Positions 53,209-61,958 of a DNA stretch of 64,000 nucleotides are shown here, piece after piece. Each line of letters starts with the position of its first letter. Positions within the stretch are counted from its first letter, which is position 1. Below the pieces are notes generated by a model. That model did no database searches and had not been told where the DNA came from. It saw nothing but the letters and a program-made list of their open reading frames with translations. This stretch comes from Bradyrhizobium acaciae (GTDB lineage Bacteria; Pseudomonadota; Alphaproteobacteria; Rhizobiales; Xanthobacteraceae). Position numbers and translations under genes: made by a program. The stretch lies in the NCBI RefSeq assembly GCF_020889785.1, contig NZ_JACMYK010000006.1, positions 41,001 through 105,000 of the forward strand, given 5' to 3'.

Positions 53209-54018
53209 ATGCACAGCCTCCGCGTCAATGGTTTCGACATGCCATATCTCGATATTGGTCAAGGGCCTCCGCTGGTCTGCGTGCACGGCTCGCTGTGCGA
53301 TTTCCGGATCTGGTCGGCGGTGCTCGGCCCGCTGACGCGATCGCATCGCGTGATTGCGGTCAGCCTGCGGCATTTCTTCCCGGCGCATTGGGACGGCGTC
53401 GGCGACACCTATTCGATCGCGCAGCATGTCGACGATGTGATCGCCTTCATCGAGGCCTTCGATACCAAGCCGGTCGACCTGATGGGGCATTCCCGCGGCG
53501 GCCATATCTGCTTTCGCGCCGCGCAACGACGGCCGGACCTGCTGCGCAAGCTGATCCTCGCCGAACCCGGCGGCGAGCTCGACGAGAGCCTCGATCCCGA
53601 TTTCAAGCCGGGCCCCTCGCCGCTGGCAGCGCGCTTCGCGGCATGCGCCGCGGAGATCGCCAAGGGCGACATCGACGGCGGCCTGCAGATGTTCATGGAC
53701 GCGCTCGAAGGCCCCGGCGCCTGGAAGCGGATTCCGGCGACCTCCAAACAGCTCTTGCGCGACAACGCGACCACCCTGATCGGCCAGACCCGCGACCAGC
53801 GGCCGCCGTTCTCGAAGGCCGATGCGGAGGCGATCAAGACGCCGACGCTGTTCATCGGCGGCGCCAACACCAAGGGTGTGCTGCCGAAGGTGCTGCACGC
53901 GCTCGCCGCCAATGTGAAGGGTTCGCGCACCGAGATGATCCCGGGCACCACGCATCCGATGTTCGAGCAGGCCCCGCAGCGCTACTGCGAGATCGTGCTG
54001 GAGTTTTTGGCGGCATAG
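53209..54018 (+). CDS. Alpha/beta hydrolase (serine esterase type)
   Basis: Alpha/beta hydrolase, 269 aa. Oxyanion region VCVHGSLCDFRIW, nucleophile Ser in MGHSRGGHICFRAAQ, and catalytic His in PGTTHPMFEQAP. The sequence between, including DTYSIAQHVDDVIAFIEAF, is that of the common alpha/beta hydrolase-6 group. ATG at 53209 begins just before the first beta strand but lacks a clear ribosome site; an ATG at 53134 preceded by GGAG gives a 25-residue extension and cannot be excluded. Substrate unknown. Confidence 0.8.
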   Translation: MHSLRVNGFDMPYLDIGQGPPLVCVHGSLCDFRIWSAVLGPLTRSHRVIAVSLRHFFPAHWDGVGDTYSIAQHVDDVIAFIEAFDTKPVDLMGHSRGGHICFRAAQRRPDLLRKLILAEPGGELDESLDPDFKPGPSPLAARFAACAAEIAKGDIDGGLQMFMDALEGPGAWKRIPATSKQLLRDNATTLIGQTRDQRPPFSKADAEAIKTPTLFIGGANTKGVLPKVLHALAANVKGSRTEMIPGTTHPMFEQAPQRYCEIVLEFLAA

Positions 54019-54033
54019 GCGGTGTCCCCTCTT

Positions 54034-54178
54034 CACCTCGCCCCGCTTGCGGGGAGAGGTCGGACCGCATGCAGCGAAGCGAAATGCGGTCCGGGTGAGG
54101 GGTACAGGTCTATCGACGCATCACTCGCGGAGAGAGCCCCTCACCCCAACCCTCTCCCCGCAAGAGCGGGGAGAGGGA
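54034..54178. repeat. Intergenic repeat, family R2 copy 1
   Basis: Two nested palindromes, CCCCGCTTGCGGGG and CTCTCCCCGCAAGAGCGGGG, flank a variable centre with GGTCCGGGTGAGGGG. A related copy occurs at 60419-60552 and a fragment near 57013-57053. This is a typical rhizobial intergenic mosaic element; it could terminate both converging genes. Confidence 0.75.
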
Positions 54179-54187
54179 GAATACCGC

Positions 54188-54646
54188 TCACACCTTCCAC
54201 GCACCGACCGGCTGCCGCACGGCCACGTTCAGCCGGTTCCAGACGTTGATCGCCGCGATGCCGAGCACCAGAGACGCCAGCTGCTGCTCGTCGAAATGCT
54301 TCGCGGCGTCATCCCACACCGCGTCCGTCACCGGGTCCTCGCGGTCGCTGAGCCGGGTCACCGCTTCGGTCAGCGCCAGCGCGGCGCGCTCGGCTTCGGT
54401 GAAATACGGCGCGTCGCGCCAGGCGCCGACGGCGAACAGCCGCTCGTCGGTCTCGCCGGCGCGCCGGGCGAGCTTCGGGTGCATATCGACGCAGACGCTG
54501 CAGCCATTGATCTGGCTGGCACGCAGATGGACCAGTTCGAGCAGCTTTTCCGGCAGCGCCTTCTTGGTACTCTCGCTGAGCGCCTGCAGCGCCTTCATGG
54601 CATCGGGAACAACCATCACCGGATGGTTCATGCGGGCTTTCATCAT
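54188..54646 (-). CDS. AhpD/carboxymuconolactone-decarboxylase-like protein
   Basis: A 152-residue helical protein of the CMD/AhpD family. The redox motif CSVCVDMH gives Cys49, Cys52 and His56, as in AhpD-like peroxidase partners, followed by WRDAPYFTEAERAALALTEA and LVLGIAAINVWNRLNV, typical of the group. AGGAG lies 6 nt before the ATG at 54646 (a second ATG follows directly). It is divergent from an ECF41 sigma factor gene; in bacteria ECF41 sigma factors are typically linked to and control CMD-type genes. Confidence 0.88.
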   Translation of the reverse strand: MMKARMNHPVMVVPDAMKALQALSESTKKALPEKLLELVHLRASQINGCSVCVDMHPKLARRAGETDERLFAVGAWRDAPYFTEAERAALALTEAVTRLSDREDPVTDAVWDDAAKHFDEQQLASLVLGIAAINVWNRLNVAVRQPVGAWKV

Positions 54647-54690
54647 GTCACTCTCCTGATTTGCTTTTTGACGCCGCCGTGCCGATCTGC

Positions 54691-54717
54691 TGTCACATCG
54701 GCCGGCTTTCGTTCGTC
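54691..54717 (+). promoter_or_regulatory. Candidate ECF41 promoter
   Basis: TGTCACA at 54691-54697 and CGTC at 54714-54717 are separated by 16 nt, matching the published ECF41 promoter elements. As written it faces the sigma gene at 54754. The complementary strand offers TGTGACA and GCGTC at a similar distance facing the AhpD-like gene, so the control could work in both directions. Confidence 0.55.
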
Positions 54718-54753
54718 AAAGCCATGACGGAGCGGACAAAGGGAATGTGACCG

Positions 54754-55620
54754 ATGGACGAGAAGAATTCTCTCGCCGAACAGTTCGAGGCCAACCGGCC
54801 ACGCCTGCGGGCGGTGGCCTATCGCATGCTGGGCTCGACCACCGAGGTCGACGACGCCGTGCAGGAGACCTGGCTCAGGCTCGGCCGCACCGATGCCGCT
54901 GCGGTCGACAATCTCGGGGGCTGGCTGACCACGGTGGTCGCGCGGATCTGCCTCGACATGCTCCGCTCGCGCAAATCGCGCCGCGAGGAGCCGATCGGCC
55001 CGCACGTGCCGGAGCCGGTCGCTGACAATCCGTCCGAGCGCGAGACCGAGATGGCGGACTCCGTCGGCGCCGCGCTGCTCGTGGTGCTGGAAACGCTGGC
55101 ACCGGCCGAGCGGCTGGCGTTCGTGCTGCACGACATGTTCGCGGTGCCGTTCGAGGAGATCGCGCCGATCGTCGGGCGCACGCCGGCCGCCGCACGCCAG
55201 CTTGCGAGCCGTGCGCGACGCCGCGTGCAGGGCGCGCCGCCCGCACCGGATCCCGATCTCAGCCGGCAGCGCGGCATCGTCGAGGCATTCCTTGCCGCAT
55301 CCCGCAACGGCGATTTCGAAGAGCTGCTTGCGGTGCTGGCGCCCGACGTCGTGGTGCGCGCCGATCAGGCCGCGCAGCGGCTCGGCTCGCTGCCGGTGAT
55401 CCGCGGCGCCGCAGCGGTCGCCGAAAGCTTCAAGGGACGGGCGCAGGCGGCGAAAGCGGCGCTGGTCGACGGCGAGATCGGCGTCGCCGTCATCCTCGGC
55501 GGCACGCTGCGTGTCGTGCTGCGGGTCACGATTGCGGGCGACAGGATCGCGGCGATCGACGCAACCGCGGAGCCCACGCAGATCGAAACCTTCGACGTCG
55601 AGGTCCTCGATCGGAATTGA
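54754..55620 (+). CDS. ECF41-group RNA polymerase sigma factor (SigJ-like) with SnoaL-like C-terminal domain
   Basis: Sigma factor of 288 aa. Region 2 spans about residues 8-80 (AYRMLGSTTEVDDAVQETWL is the core), region 4 about 110-165 (LAPAERLAFVLHDMFAVPFE, then IVGRTPAAARQLASRARRRV), and residues 175-288 form a SnoaL-like domain (AFLAASRNGDFEELLAVLAPDV). The extra domain with the usual DVVVRAD motif is diagnostic of ECF41 factors, in which it controls activity in place of an anti-sigma factor. The divergent AhpD/CMD-like gene is the expected target. Starts at ATG 54754. Confidence 0.9.
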   Translation: MDEKNSLAEQFEANRPRLRAVAYRMLGSTTEVDDAVQETWLRLGRTDAAAVDNLGGWLTTVVARICLDMLRSRKSRREEPIGPHVPEPVADNPSERETEMADSVGAALLVVLETLAPAERLAFVLHDMFAVPFEEIAPIVGRTPAAARQLASRARRRVQGAPPAPDPDLSRQRGIVEAFLAASRNGDFEELLAVLAPDVVVRADQAAQRLGSLPVIRGAAAVAESFKGRAQAAKAALVDGEIGVAVILGGTLRVVLRVTIAGDRIAAIDATAEPTQIETFDVEVLDRN

Positions 55621-55685
55621 TCGCGGCTGGAGGCAGCCAAATTGCGATGCTAGTCTCTCCCTGCGCTCACGCAGGGAGGACAACA

Positions 55686-56942
55686 ATGAAACGATCCATC
55701 AGATTGCTCGCGTCGGTCGGGCTATTCTCGCTCACCCTCGCCTCGTCCTCCGCCTTTGCCGCCGCCGACGAAAAGCTGCGCGCGGCCGCCGAGCAGGCCC
55801 AGCCGGCGGTGATCGAGAGCCTGCACGACATGGTGCTGATCGAGTCGGGCTCCGGCGATGTCGAGGGCCTGAAGAGGATGGCCGACTACACCGAAGCGCG
55901 GCTGAAGGCGCTCGGCGCCAAGACCGAGCGGCGCAAGACCACGCACGGCGCCGGTGCCGACATGGTGATCGGCACCTTCGAGGGTACCGGCAGCAAGAAG
56001 CTGATGCTGATCGCACACATGGACACCGTCTATGAGCACGGCATCCTCGATACCCAACCATACAAGGTCGACGGCAGCAGGATCTATGGACCCGGCATTG
56101 CCGACGACAAGGGCGGCATCGCCGTCATCCTGCATTCCCTGAAGATCCTGAACGACGCGGGCTGGCGCGACTATGCAAAGCTCACCGTGTCGTTCAACCC
56201 GGATGAAGAGGTCGGCTCCACCGGCTCCGGCGAGATCATCGCCGAGCTCGCCGACCAGCATGATGTGGTGCTGTCCTGCGAGCCGACGGTGGCGCCGCCG
56301 GTTGCCAAGAATGAAGGCCTGCTGCTCGGCGCCAGCGGCACCGCCACCGGCACGATGGATGTGAAGGGCAAGGCCTCGCATGCCGGTGCCGCGCCGCAGC
56401 TCGGCCGCAACGCGCTGCTCGAGCTCGCGCATCAATTGCTGCAAACCCAGGACGTCGCGAAATCCATCCCCGGCACGCAGCTGAACTGGACCACCGCGAA
56501 GGCCGGTACGGTGCGCAACCAGATTCCCGATCACGCCAGCGCCGGCGCCGACATCCGGCTCACCGTTCCGGACGGCGTCGCGAGGCTGCAAGCCGCGCTC
56601 GACGAGAAGGTGAAGGACAAGCTGATCCCCGACACCGAGGTCAGCGTGACAGTCGTCGCGGGTCGTCCGCCCTTCGTCGCTGATGATCGCGGCCGCGCGC
56701 TCGCCAAGCAGGGACAGGCGATCTATGCCGAGCTCGGACGCACGCTGGAAATCGCCGAAATGACCGGCGGCGCGACCGACGCCGGCTACGCCGCGCGCAG
56801 CGGCAAGGCGGTCGTCGTTGAAAGCTTCGGTCTCGCCGGCTGGGGCTATCACGCCCGCGACGAATATATCGACACCAACTCGATCGTGCCGCGGCTCTAT
56901 CTGATGACGCGGGTCCTGATGGAGCTCGGCAAGGCGAAGTAG
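55686..56942 (+). CDS. Secreted M20-family metallopeptidase (glutamate carboxypeptidase-like)
   Basis: Zinc peptidase, 418 aa, related to carboxypeptidase G2 and other M20 enzymes. A Sec signal (MKRSIRLLASVGLFSLTLAS... ending AFAA) directs it to the periplasm. Catalytic and zinc residues: His111 and Asp113 in AHMDTVYEHG, Asp141 in GIADDKGG, Glu174-Glu175 in FNPDEEVGS, and a later Glu in LSCEPTV; a dimerisation domain follows with KGKASHAGAAPQLGRNAL. GGAGG is 6 nt before the ATG. It probably cleaves C-terminal glutamate or hydrolyses N-acyl amino acids; specificity unknown. Confidence 0.9.
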   Translation: MKRSIRLLASVGLFSLTLASSSAFAAADEKLRAAAEQAQPAVIESLHDMVLIESGSGDVEGLKRMADYTEARLKALGAKTERRKTTHGAGADMVIGTFEGTGSKKLMLIAHMDTVYEHGILDTQPYKVDGSRIYGPGIADDKGGIAVILHSLKILNDAGWRDYAKLTVSFNPDEEVGSTGSGEIIAELADQHDVVLSCEPTVAPPVAKNEGLLLGASGTATGTMDVKGKASHAGAAPQLGRNALLELAHQLLQTQDVAKSIPGTQLNWTTAKAGTVRNQIPDHASAGADIRLTVPDGVARLQAALDEKVKDKLIPDTEVSVTVVAGRPPFVADDRGRALAKQGQAIYAELGRTLEIAEMTGGATDAGYAARSGKAVVVESFGLAGWGYHARDEYIDTNSIVPRLYLMTRVLMELGKAK

Positions 56943-57292
56943 CGGGGGCGAGAGCGCAACGGCAATGGGTTGAGAGAGCAACGCCAATCGTTCGCGCCAA
57001 CGCCCGGGGCCACCCCTCTCCCCAACCCTCCCCCGCAAGGGGGGAGGGAGCCTGATCCGTGTGCTCACCTCACGCGTTGATCTTCGCGGTGTGTCGCACG
57101 GATACCGCCCCTTGCGGCGGAGTAGGGGGAAGGGTGCCGCTTGCTCCGCTGGAGGATTGAGACTGACCCATCACCGCAACCGACGCGATCATGGCCGTCG
57201 AATCGCGGAAGAAATGAATATTTCTCAATCGGTTAGCGGCGCCGCAAACTGGCGCCTTGACCGCTCTTGCAGCCCGCGGTAGCTTGATCTCA
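56943..57292. other. Intergenic region with an R2-like repeat fragment
   Basis: About 350 bases with no gene. At 57013-57053 CCCTCTCCCCAACC and CCCCGCAAGGGGGGAGGG resemble part of the R2 element. A CCCTTGCGGCGG segment further on may be another fragment. The last 40 bases before 57293 form the promoter area of the GntR-type regulator gene. Confidence 0.45.
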
Positions 57293-57312
57293 GAATACGG
57301 AATTCTGTATTC
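57293..57312 (+). promoter_or_regulatory. Palindromic operator upstream of the GntR gene
   Basis: A 20-base near-perfect palindrome with arms GAATAC and GTATTC around a GAATTC-containing centre (18 of 20 positions symmetrical). It ends 17 nt before the regulator's ATG at 57330. Position and symmetry fit autoregulation by the FCD-type GntR protein. Confidence 0.65.
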
Positions 57313-57329
57313 CATATTGGACTGATGGC

Positions 57330-58004
57330 ATGATCCCGTTGGACCCGCTTCCGAACCTCATAGACCAGGTCTATGGGCGGCTGCTCGAAGCGATCATCGA
57401 CCGCTCGCTGTTGCCCGGCCAGCGCATCACCCAGAACGAACTTGCCGAACGGCTCGGCGTCTCACGCCAACCGATCTCGCACGCGCTGCATTTGTTGCAT
57501 CGCCAAGGCCTCGTCGCCGAGAGCGGCAAGCGCGGCTTCGAGGTGACGCAGCTCGATCCGCAGCGGATCCGCGAGCTCTATGAAGTTCGCGGCGCCATCG
57601 ATGCGCTGGCGGCACGACTCGCGGCCGGCCGGGTCAGGGACGATTCCGCGGCCCGCACACAGCTCGAGAGCGCGCTCGAAGCCGGACGCGCGATCGACGA
57701 CAACGCGCCGCTGGCGCGCCTGATCGCGCTCGACGTCGACTTCCATAGCGCGATCTATCGGCTGGCGGGCAATTCCGCGATCGAGGAAATGATCACGCCG
57801 CAATGGCCGCATATGCGCCGCTCGATGGCGACCGTGCTCGCCGAGCTCGATTACCGCGGCAGCGCCTGGACCGAACACGAGACCATCGCCGCGCATATTT
57901 TCTCCGGCAATGCCGCCGCCGCCGAAGCTGCGGCACTGGCGCATGCGCAGACGGCAGGACGGATGACCGAAGAGAGATTGAGAGCGACCGACGTGGCGGC
58001 GTGA
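57330..58004 (+). CDS. GntR-family (FCD/FadR-type) transcriptional regulator
   Basis: Repressor-type regulator, 224 aa. The winged helix (residues about 10-75) contains LLEAIIDRSLLPGQRITQNE and LAERLGVSRQPISHALHLL. The all-helical FCD ligand domain (about 80-215) has the usual metal-ligand positions, with Asp/His in ALDVDFHSAIYRLAGN and EHETIAAHIFSGN. A palindromic operator lies directly upstream. The next gene, a phytanoyl-CoA dioxygenase-like protein, is on the same strand and is a likely target. Confidence 0.9.
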   Translation: MIPLDPLPNLIDQVYGRLLEAIIDRSLLPGQRITQNELAERLGVSRQPISHALHLLHRQGLVAESGKRGFEVTQLDPQRIRELYEVRGAIDALAARLAAGRVRDDSAARTQLESALEAGRAIDDNAPLARLIALDVDFHSAIYRLAGNSAIEEMITPQWPHMRRSMATVLAELDYRGSAWTEHETIAAHIFSGNAAAAEAAALAHAQTAGRMTEERLRATDVAA

Positions 58005-58139
58005 ACAAACAAAGCCGTCACGCGCAGACGTGCCCCCGGGCATCCACGGCTTGCTTTGCCGCTTGAAAAGGCATGGATGGCCGGGTCAAGCCGGCCATGA
58101 CGAAGAAAGAACAGAAGATAACAACAGGAGGAAAGCACC

Positions 58140-58940
58140 ATGAAACTGACCCCGGAGCAGATCGAATTTTTCCATCGCGAAGGCTGGCTGTTCCTGCCCG
58201 AACTGTTCAACCAGGAAGAGGTCGATTTTCTCGCGCGCGAGGCGGTCTCGATCTATGACGCCAACCGCCCCGAGGTGTGGCGCGAGAAGAGTGGCGCGCC
58301 GCGCACCGCCTTTGCCGCGCATCTCTACAACGAGGCGTTCGGCCTCCTCGGCGCCCATCCGCGCATGATCGACCCGATCGAGCAGCTGTTCGGCGAGAAG
58401 GTCTACATGCATCAGTTCAAGATCAACGCGAAGGCGGCCTTCACCGGTGACGTCTGGCAGTGGCACCAGGATTACGGCACCTGGAAGCGCGACGACGGCA
58501 TGCCGGAGCCGCGCGCGATGAACATCGCAATCTTCCTCGACGAGGTGATGCCGATCAACGGTCCGCTGATGCTGGTGCCGCAGAGCCAGACCGCCGGCGA
58601 TTTGAAGGCCTCGCACGATCTCGAGACCACGTCCTACCCGCTGTGGACGCTCGATGAGGAGACGGTGACCCGCCTCGTCAAGCAGGGCGGCATCGTCGCC
58701 CCGACCGGCAAGCCCGGCGGCATGCTGATGTTCCACGGCAATCTGGTGCACGGATCGAGCGGCAACATCACGCCCTACCCGCGCAAGATCGTCTATCTGA
58801 CCTTGAACGCGGTCTCGAACTACATCCGCACCCCGACGCGGCCCGACTACATCGCGCACCGCGATTTCACGCCGATCCAGACGGTGGCCGACGACGCGCT
58901 GCTTCGGCTCGCCCGTGCGCCGCGGCAGGCGGCGGAGTAG
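58140..58940 (+). CDS. Phytanoyl-CoA dioxygenase family protein
   Basis: Fe(II)/2-oxoglutarate-dependent oxygenase of the PhyH family, 266 aa. The iron triad is seen as His109 and Asp111 in WQWHQDYGTW and a distal His in NLVHGSSGN (His204), with an Arg in PRKIVYLT for 2-oxoglutarate binding. The N-terminal LTPEQIEFFHREGWLFLPEL is the usual opening. GGAGG lies before the ATG at 58140. Relatives hydroxylate ectoine, proline or CoA esters; the substrate here cannot be told. It follows the GntR regulator by 135 bases. Confidence 0.9.
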   Translation: MKLTPEQIEFFHREGWLFLPELFNQEEVDFLAREAVSIYDANRPEVWREKSGAPRTAFAAHLYNEAFGLLGAHPRMIDPIEQLFGEKVYMHQFKINAKAAFTGDVWQWHQDYGTWKRDDGMPEPRAMNIAIFLDEVMPINGPLMLVPQSQTAGDLKASHDLETTSYPLWTLDEETVTRLVKQGGIVAPTGKPGGMLMFHGNLVHGSSGNITPYPRKIVYLTLNAVSNYIRTPTRPDYIAHRDFTPIQTVADDALLRLARAPRQAAE

Positions 58941-58950
58941 ATTCAAGGAC

Positions 58951-59055
58951 CGTCATTCCGGGGCGACGCACAGCGTCGAGCCCGGAATCCATTTGACCAC
59001 ACGGTTCGTAGTACAATGGATTCCGGGCTCTCGCTTCGCGGGCCCCGGAATGACG
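58951..59055. repeat. Intergenic palindromic repeat, family R3
   Basis: CGTCATTCCGGGGCGACGCA at the left and the inverse GGCCCCGGAATGACG at the right enclose inner arms GAGCCCGGAATCCA/TGGATTCCGGGCTC. It resembles R1 in layout but differs in sequence (CATTCCGG instead of CATTGCG). Single copy in this window. Confidence 0.8.
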
Positions 59056-59108
59056 ATTTGTCATTGTTCCAGATCGATCCCTTCGACCGTACCATTGGTA
59101 ATCAGCAC

Positions 59109-60413
59109 ATGAACCTGCATCACCTCCTCAAAACCCGCGCCGCCGCCGGCAAGCCGGTGCGCGTCGTCCTGATCGGCGCCGGAAAATTCGGCTCGATGTT
59201 CCTGTCGCAGGTGCCGCACACGGCGGGGCTTGAGGTGCCGGTAATCGTCGATCTCGACCGCGACCGCGCGCGCGAGGCGTGCCGCACGGTTGGCTGGGAT
59301 GAGGAGCGGATCGAAGCGACCACCTTCACCGACGACGGTGCGCGGGCGATCGCGGGCGGCGCATTCGACGTCGTGGTGGAGGCGACCGGCAATCCCGCGG
59401 TCGGCATTCGCCATGCCCGTGCGGCGATCGCCGCCGGCAAGCATATCGTGATGGTCAATGTCGAGGCCGACGTGCTGGCGGGGCCACTGCTCGCCGAAGA
59501 GGCGCGCAAGGCCGGCGTGGTCTATTCGCTCGCCTATGGCGACCAGCCGGCGCTGACTGCCGAGATGGTCGACTGGGCGCGCGCCACGGGTTTTCGCGTC
59601 GTCGCCGCCGGCAAGGGCACCAAATATCTGCCGGCCTATCACGACGTGACGCCGGAGGGCGTGTGGCAGCATTACGGACTCACCGCCGGCGAGGCGCAAT
59701 CCGCCGGCATGAACCCGCAGATGTTCAACTCCTTCCTCGACGGCACCAAATCCGCGATCGAGATGGCGGCGATCGCCAACGCCTGCACGCTCGACGTGCC
59801 GTCGGAGGGCTTGCTGTTTCCGCCCTGCGGCGTCGACGATCTCCCGCATGTGATGCGGCCGCGCGACAAGGGCGGCGTACTCGAGAAATCCGGCATCGTC
59901 GAGGTGGTGTCGTCGCTGGAGCGCGACGGCCGTCCGGTGTTTCGCGATCTGCGCTGGGGTGTCTATGTGGTGCTGGAGGCGCCGAATGATTATGCCGCCG
60001 ATTGCTTCAGGCAGTACGGCCTCAAGACCGACTCATCCGGCCGCTATGCGGCGATGTACAAGCCGTATCATCTGATTGGGCTGGAGCTGAACATCTCGGT
60101 GCTGTCGGCAGCGCTGCGCAACGAGCCGACCGGGCAGCCCCGCGGCTTCCGCGGCGACGTTGCTTCGGTGGCGAAACGCAATCTGCGCGCCGGCGAGATG
60201 CTCGACGGCGAAGGCGGTTACACGGTGTGGGGCAAGCTGATGCCCGCCTCCGCCAGTCTCGCCGCCGGCGCGTTGCCGATCGGGCTCGCGCATCGCGTCA
60301 AGCTGAAGAACGACGTCGCTCACGGCGCGGTGGTGCGCTGGAACGACGTCGAGGTCGACGAGAGCAACGATACGATCAAGACGCGCAAGGCGATGGAGCA
60401 GGCGTTTTCGTAG
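59109..60413 (+). CDS. NAD(P)-dependent homoserine-dehydrogenase-like oxidoreductase with SAF domain
   Basis: A 434-residue two-domain protein. The Rossmann half has VVLIGAGKFGSMFLSQVP at residues 20-37, VIVDLDRDRAREAC, VVVEATGNPAVG and KHIVMVNVEADVL. The C-terminal part, with RGDVASVAKRNLRAGEMLDG, is an SAF domain. This architecture is found in dehydrogenases of unknown substrate related to homoserine dehydrogenase and in sugar-acid catabolic clusters. ATG 59109 gives the natural start; no ribosome site is obvious. It follows the PhyH-like gene and may be part of the same pathway. Confidence 0.85.
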   Translation: MNLHHLLKTRAAAGKPVRVVLIGAGKFGSMFLSQVPHTAGLEVPVIVDLDRDRAREACRTVGWDEERIEATTFTDDGARAIAGGAFDVVVEATGNPAVGIRHARAAIAAGKHIVMVNVEADVLAGPLLAEEARKAGVVYSLAYGDQPALTAEMVDWARATGFRVVAAGKGTKYLPAYHDVTPEGVWQHYGLTAGEAQSAGMNPQMFNSFLDGTKSAIEMAAIANACTLDVPSEGLLFPPCGVDDLPHVMRPRDKGGVLEKSGIVEVVSSLERDGRPVFRDLRWGVYVVLEAPNDYAADCFRQYGLKTDSSGRYAAMYKPYHLIGLELNISVLSAALRNEPTGQPRGFRGDVASVAKRNLRAGEMLDGEGGYTVWGKLMPASASLAAGALPIGLAHRVKLKNDVAHGAVVRWNDVEVDESNDTIKTRKAMEQAFS

Positions 60414-60418
60414 AAAGT

Positions 60419-60552
60419 CACCTCGCCCCGCTCTTGCGGGGAGAGGTCGGCGCAAAGCGCCGGGTGAGGGGCGACCTCCACGAGTCCGTCTTCGACCGTC
60501 TTTTCGGAACGAGCCCCTCACCAGCCCTCTCCCCGCAAGAGCGGGGCGAGGG
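60419..60552. repeat. Intergenic repeat, family R2 copy 2
   Basis: CACCTCGCCCCGCTCTTGCG at the left and CTCTCCCCGCAAGAGCGGGG at the right, with CGCAAAGCGCCGGGTGAGGGG between them. It is the same mosaic as at 54034-54178 and lies between two converging genes. Confidence 0.75.
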
Positions 60553-60578
60553 GGACGAGAGAGCGGAGACTTTGATGC

Positions 60579-61663
60579 TCACGGCAGCAGCCGGCTCGCC
60601 TTCGCCAGCCTGAACCACTTCCGGAACATCACCTCGGTATCCATCATCTCGGTGAAGCCGGCCTGGTTGATCTTCACCGTCGACACGATCGACGGCGGAC
60701 CGGACTCGGTCCGCCCGTAGCGCATGCTGTAATCGGCATATTGGAACGACAGGCCGACGAACTCCTCGAGACCGGGTGCGATCAGATCGTGCTTGCTGCG
60801 CAGCTCGTCCCATAGCGGAATCCACTTCGGATATTCCTGCGCCAGCGACAGCGGCGCGTGCTTGCCCGGCGCCATCTCGAGCGCATCGGCAATCGCCGGC
60901 CAGATATTCTCCCAGGTGAAGACGTCGCCATTGGTGACGTTGAACGCTTCATTGCGCGCGGCATCAGTCTCGCCCGACCAGGCGATCGCGCGCGCCAGCA
61001 GATCGACGTCGACGGCCTGGGCGACGCGCGGCGCACCGCCGGGATAATCCAGCGGCCTGCCCTGCGCGCGCAGCACCGCAGCATAGACGCCAAGCGGCGG
61101 GATCAGATCCATCGCACCGCCCATGGCCTCGCCGATGATCAGGACCGGACGCAGGATGCTCCAGTGCCAGCTCTTGCCGCGTTGCAGCTCGCGCAGGAAA
61201 TTCTCCTGCGCCCAATAGAAATTCGGCTGCTCGTACATCTCCGAGCGGCCTTCACGCGCCGGCACGGTGAGCGGCCGGACATGCACGCCATAGGCCTTGG
61301 TACCCTGTAATAGCGCGACGTGCTTGAGATCGGGCGCGACCGGTTCGAGCACGCCCATCAGATTGCGCAGCATCCGGTCGTTGGTCTCGATCTGGCCGGC
61401 ATCGCGCCAGCCATCGACGAGGCTCGGCGCCTCATAGAGTGCGGCATAGATCAGATGCGTTGCGCCGCCGAGCTCGCCGCGGCGCGGCGGCAATCCTCGG
61501 CATTGGTGAGATCGATCGGCACGTGTTGCGCACCATGGAGATCGCGCGGCTTGCGCCGCGACAGCGCAACACGCTCGCAATCGCCGGATGCGCTGAAGTG
61601 TCGCAAGGCGGCGTTGCCCACGAGGCCGGTCGCGCCGGCGACCACGACTTTCTTGTTGGCCAT
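60579..61663 (-). pseudogene. NAD-dependent epimerase/PRISE-like reductase split by a frameshift
   Basis: An extended-SDR protein whose first 60-odd residues (MANKKVVVAGATGLVGNAAL to NAEDCRRAAA) are in one frame and the rest (ELGGATHLIYAALYEAPSLV to the end) in another. The frames cross near 61475-61490 in a GC-rich GCCGCGGCGAGC run; adding one base there restores a continuous protein of about 360 aa. Downstream elements are intact: LLQGTKAYGVHV, the Tyr region NFYWAQENFL, LRPVLIIGEAMG and NVTNGDVFTWENIW. The pattern matches PRISE-type (progesterone 5-beta-reductase-like) enzymes. A sequencing error is as likely as a real lesion. AAGGAG precedes the ATG at 61663. Confidence 0.82.
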
Positions 61664-61958
61664 GTCTCCTTGAACTCCCATCAACTCGCCTGCCGTCGTA
61701 GCAGATCGCGGCGCAGCCGCCAGGTATCGGATGAGACCGGCAGTGCCGAATTCCCTTCGCAGCTGCAACGAAGGCCGGCGCTTGATTTCCTCCGGCAAAC
61801 GCTCATCCTGAGCGGTGGAACCGAAGCTCGGATTTCCACACAAGAGCCCGTCGAGGGCCACCGGATACATCACCACAGCAACGTCGATCGATCGGCGAAG
61901 AAAGACGGCACCAAGATCGTTCCCTTTGTCGAGGCATCGGCACACAGGAGGGATACGC

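Noticed and set aside
55722..57068. A 448-residue antisense frame over the M20 peptidase gene
   Set aside because: The plus-strand protein has a signal peptide, zinc ligands and a strong ribosome site.
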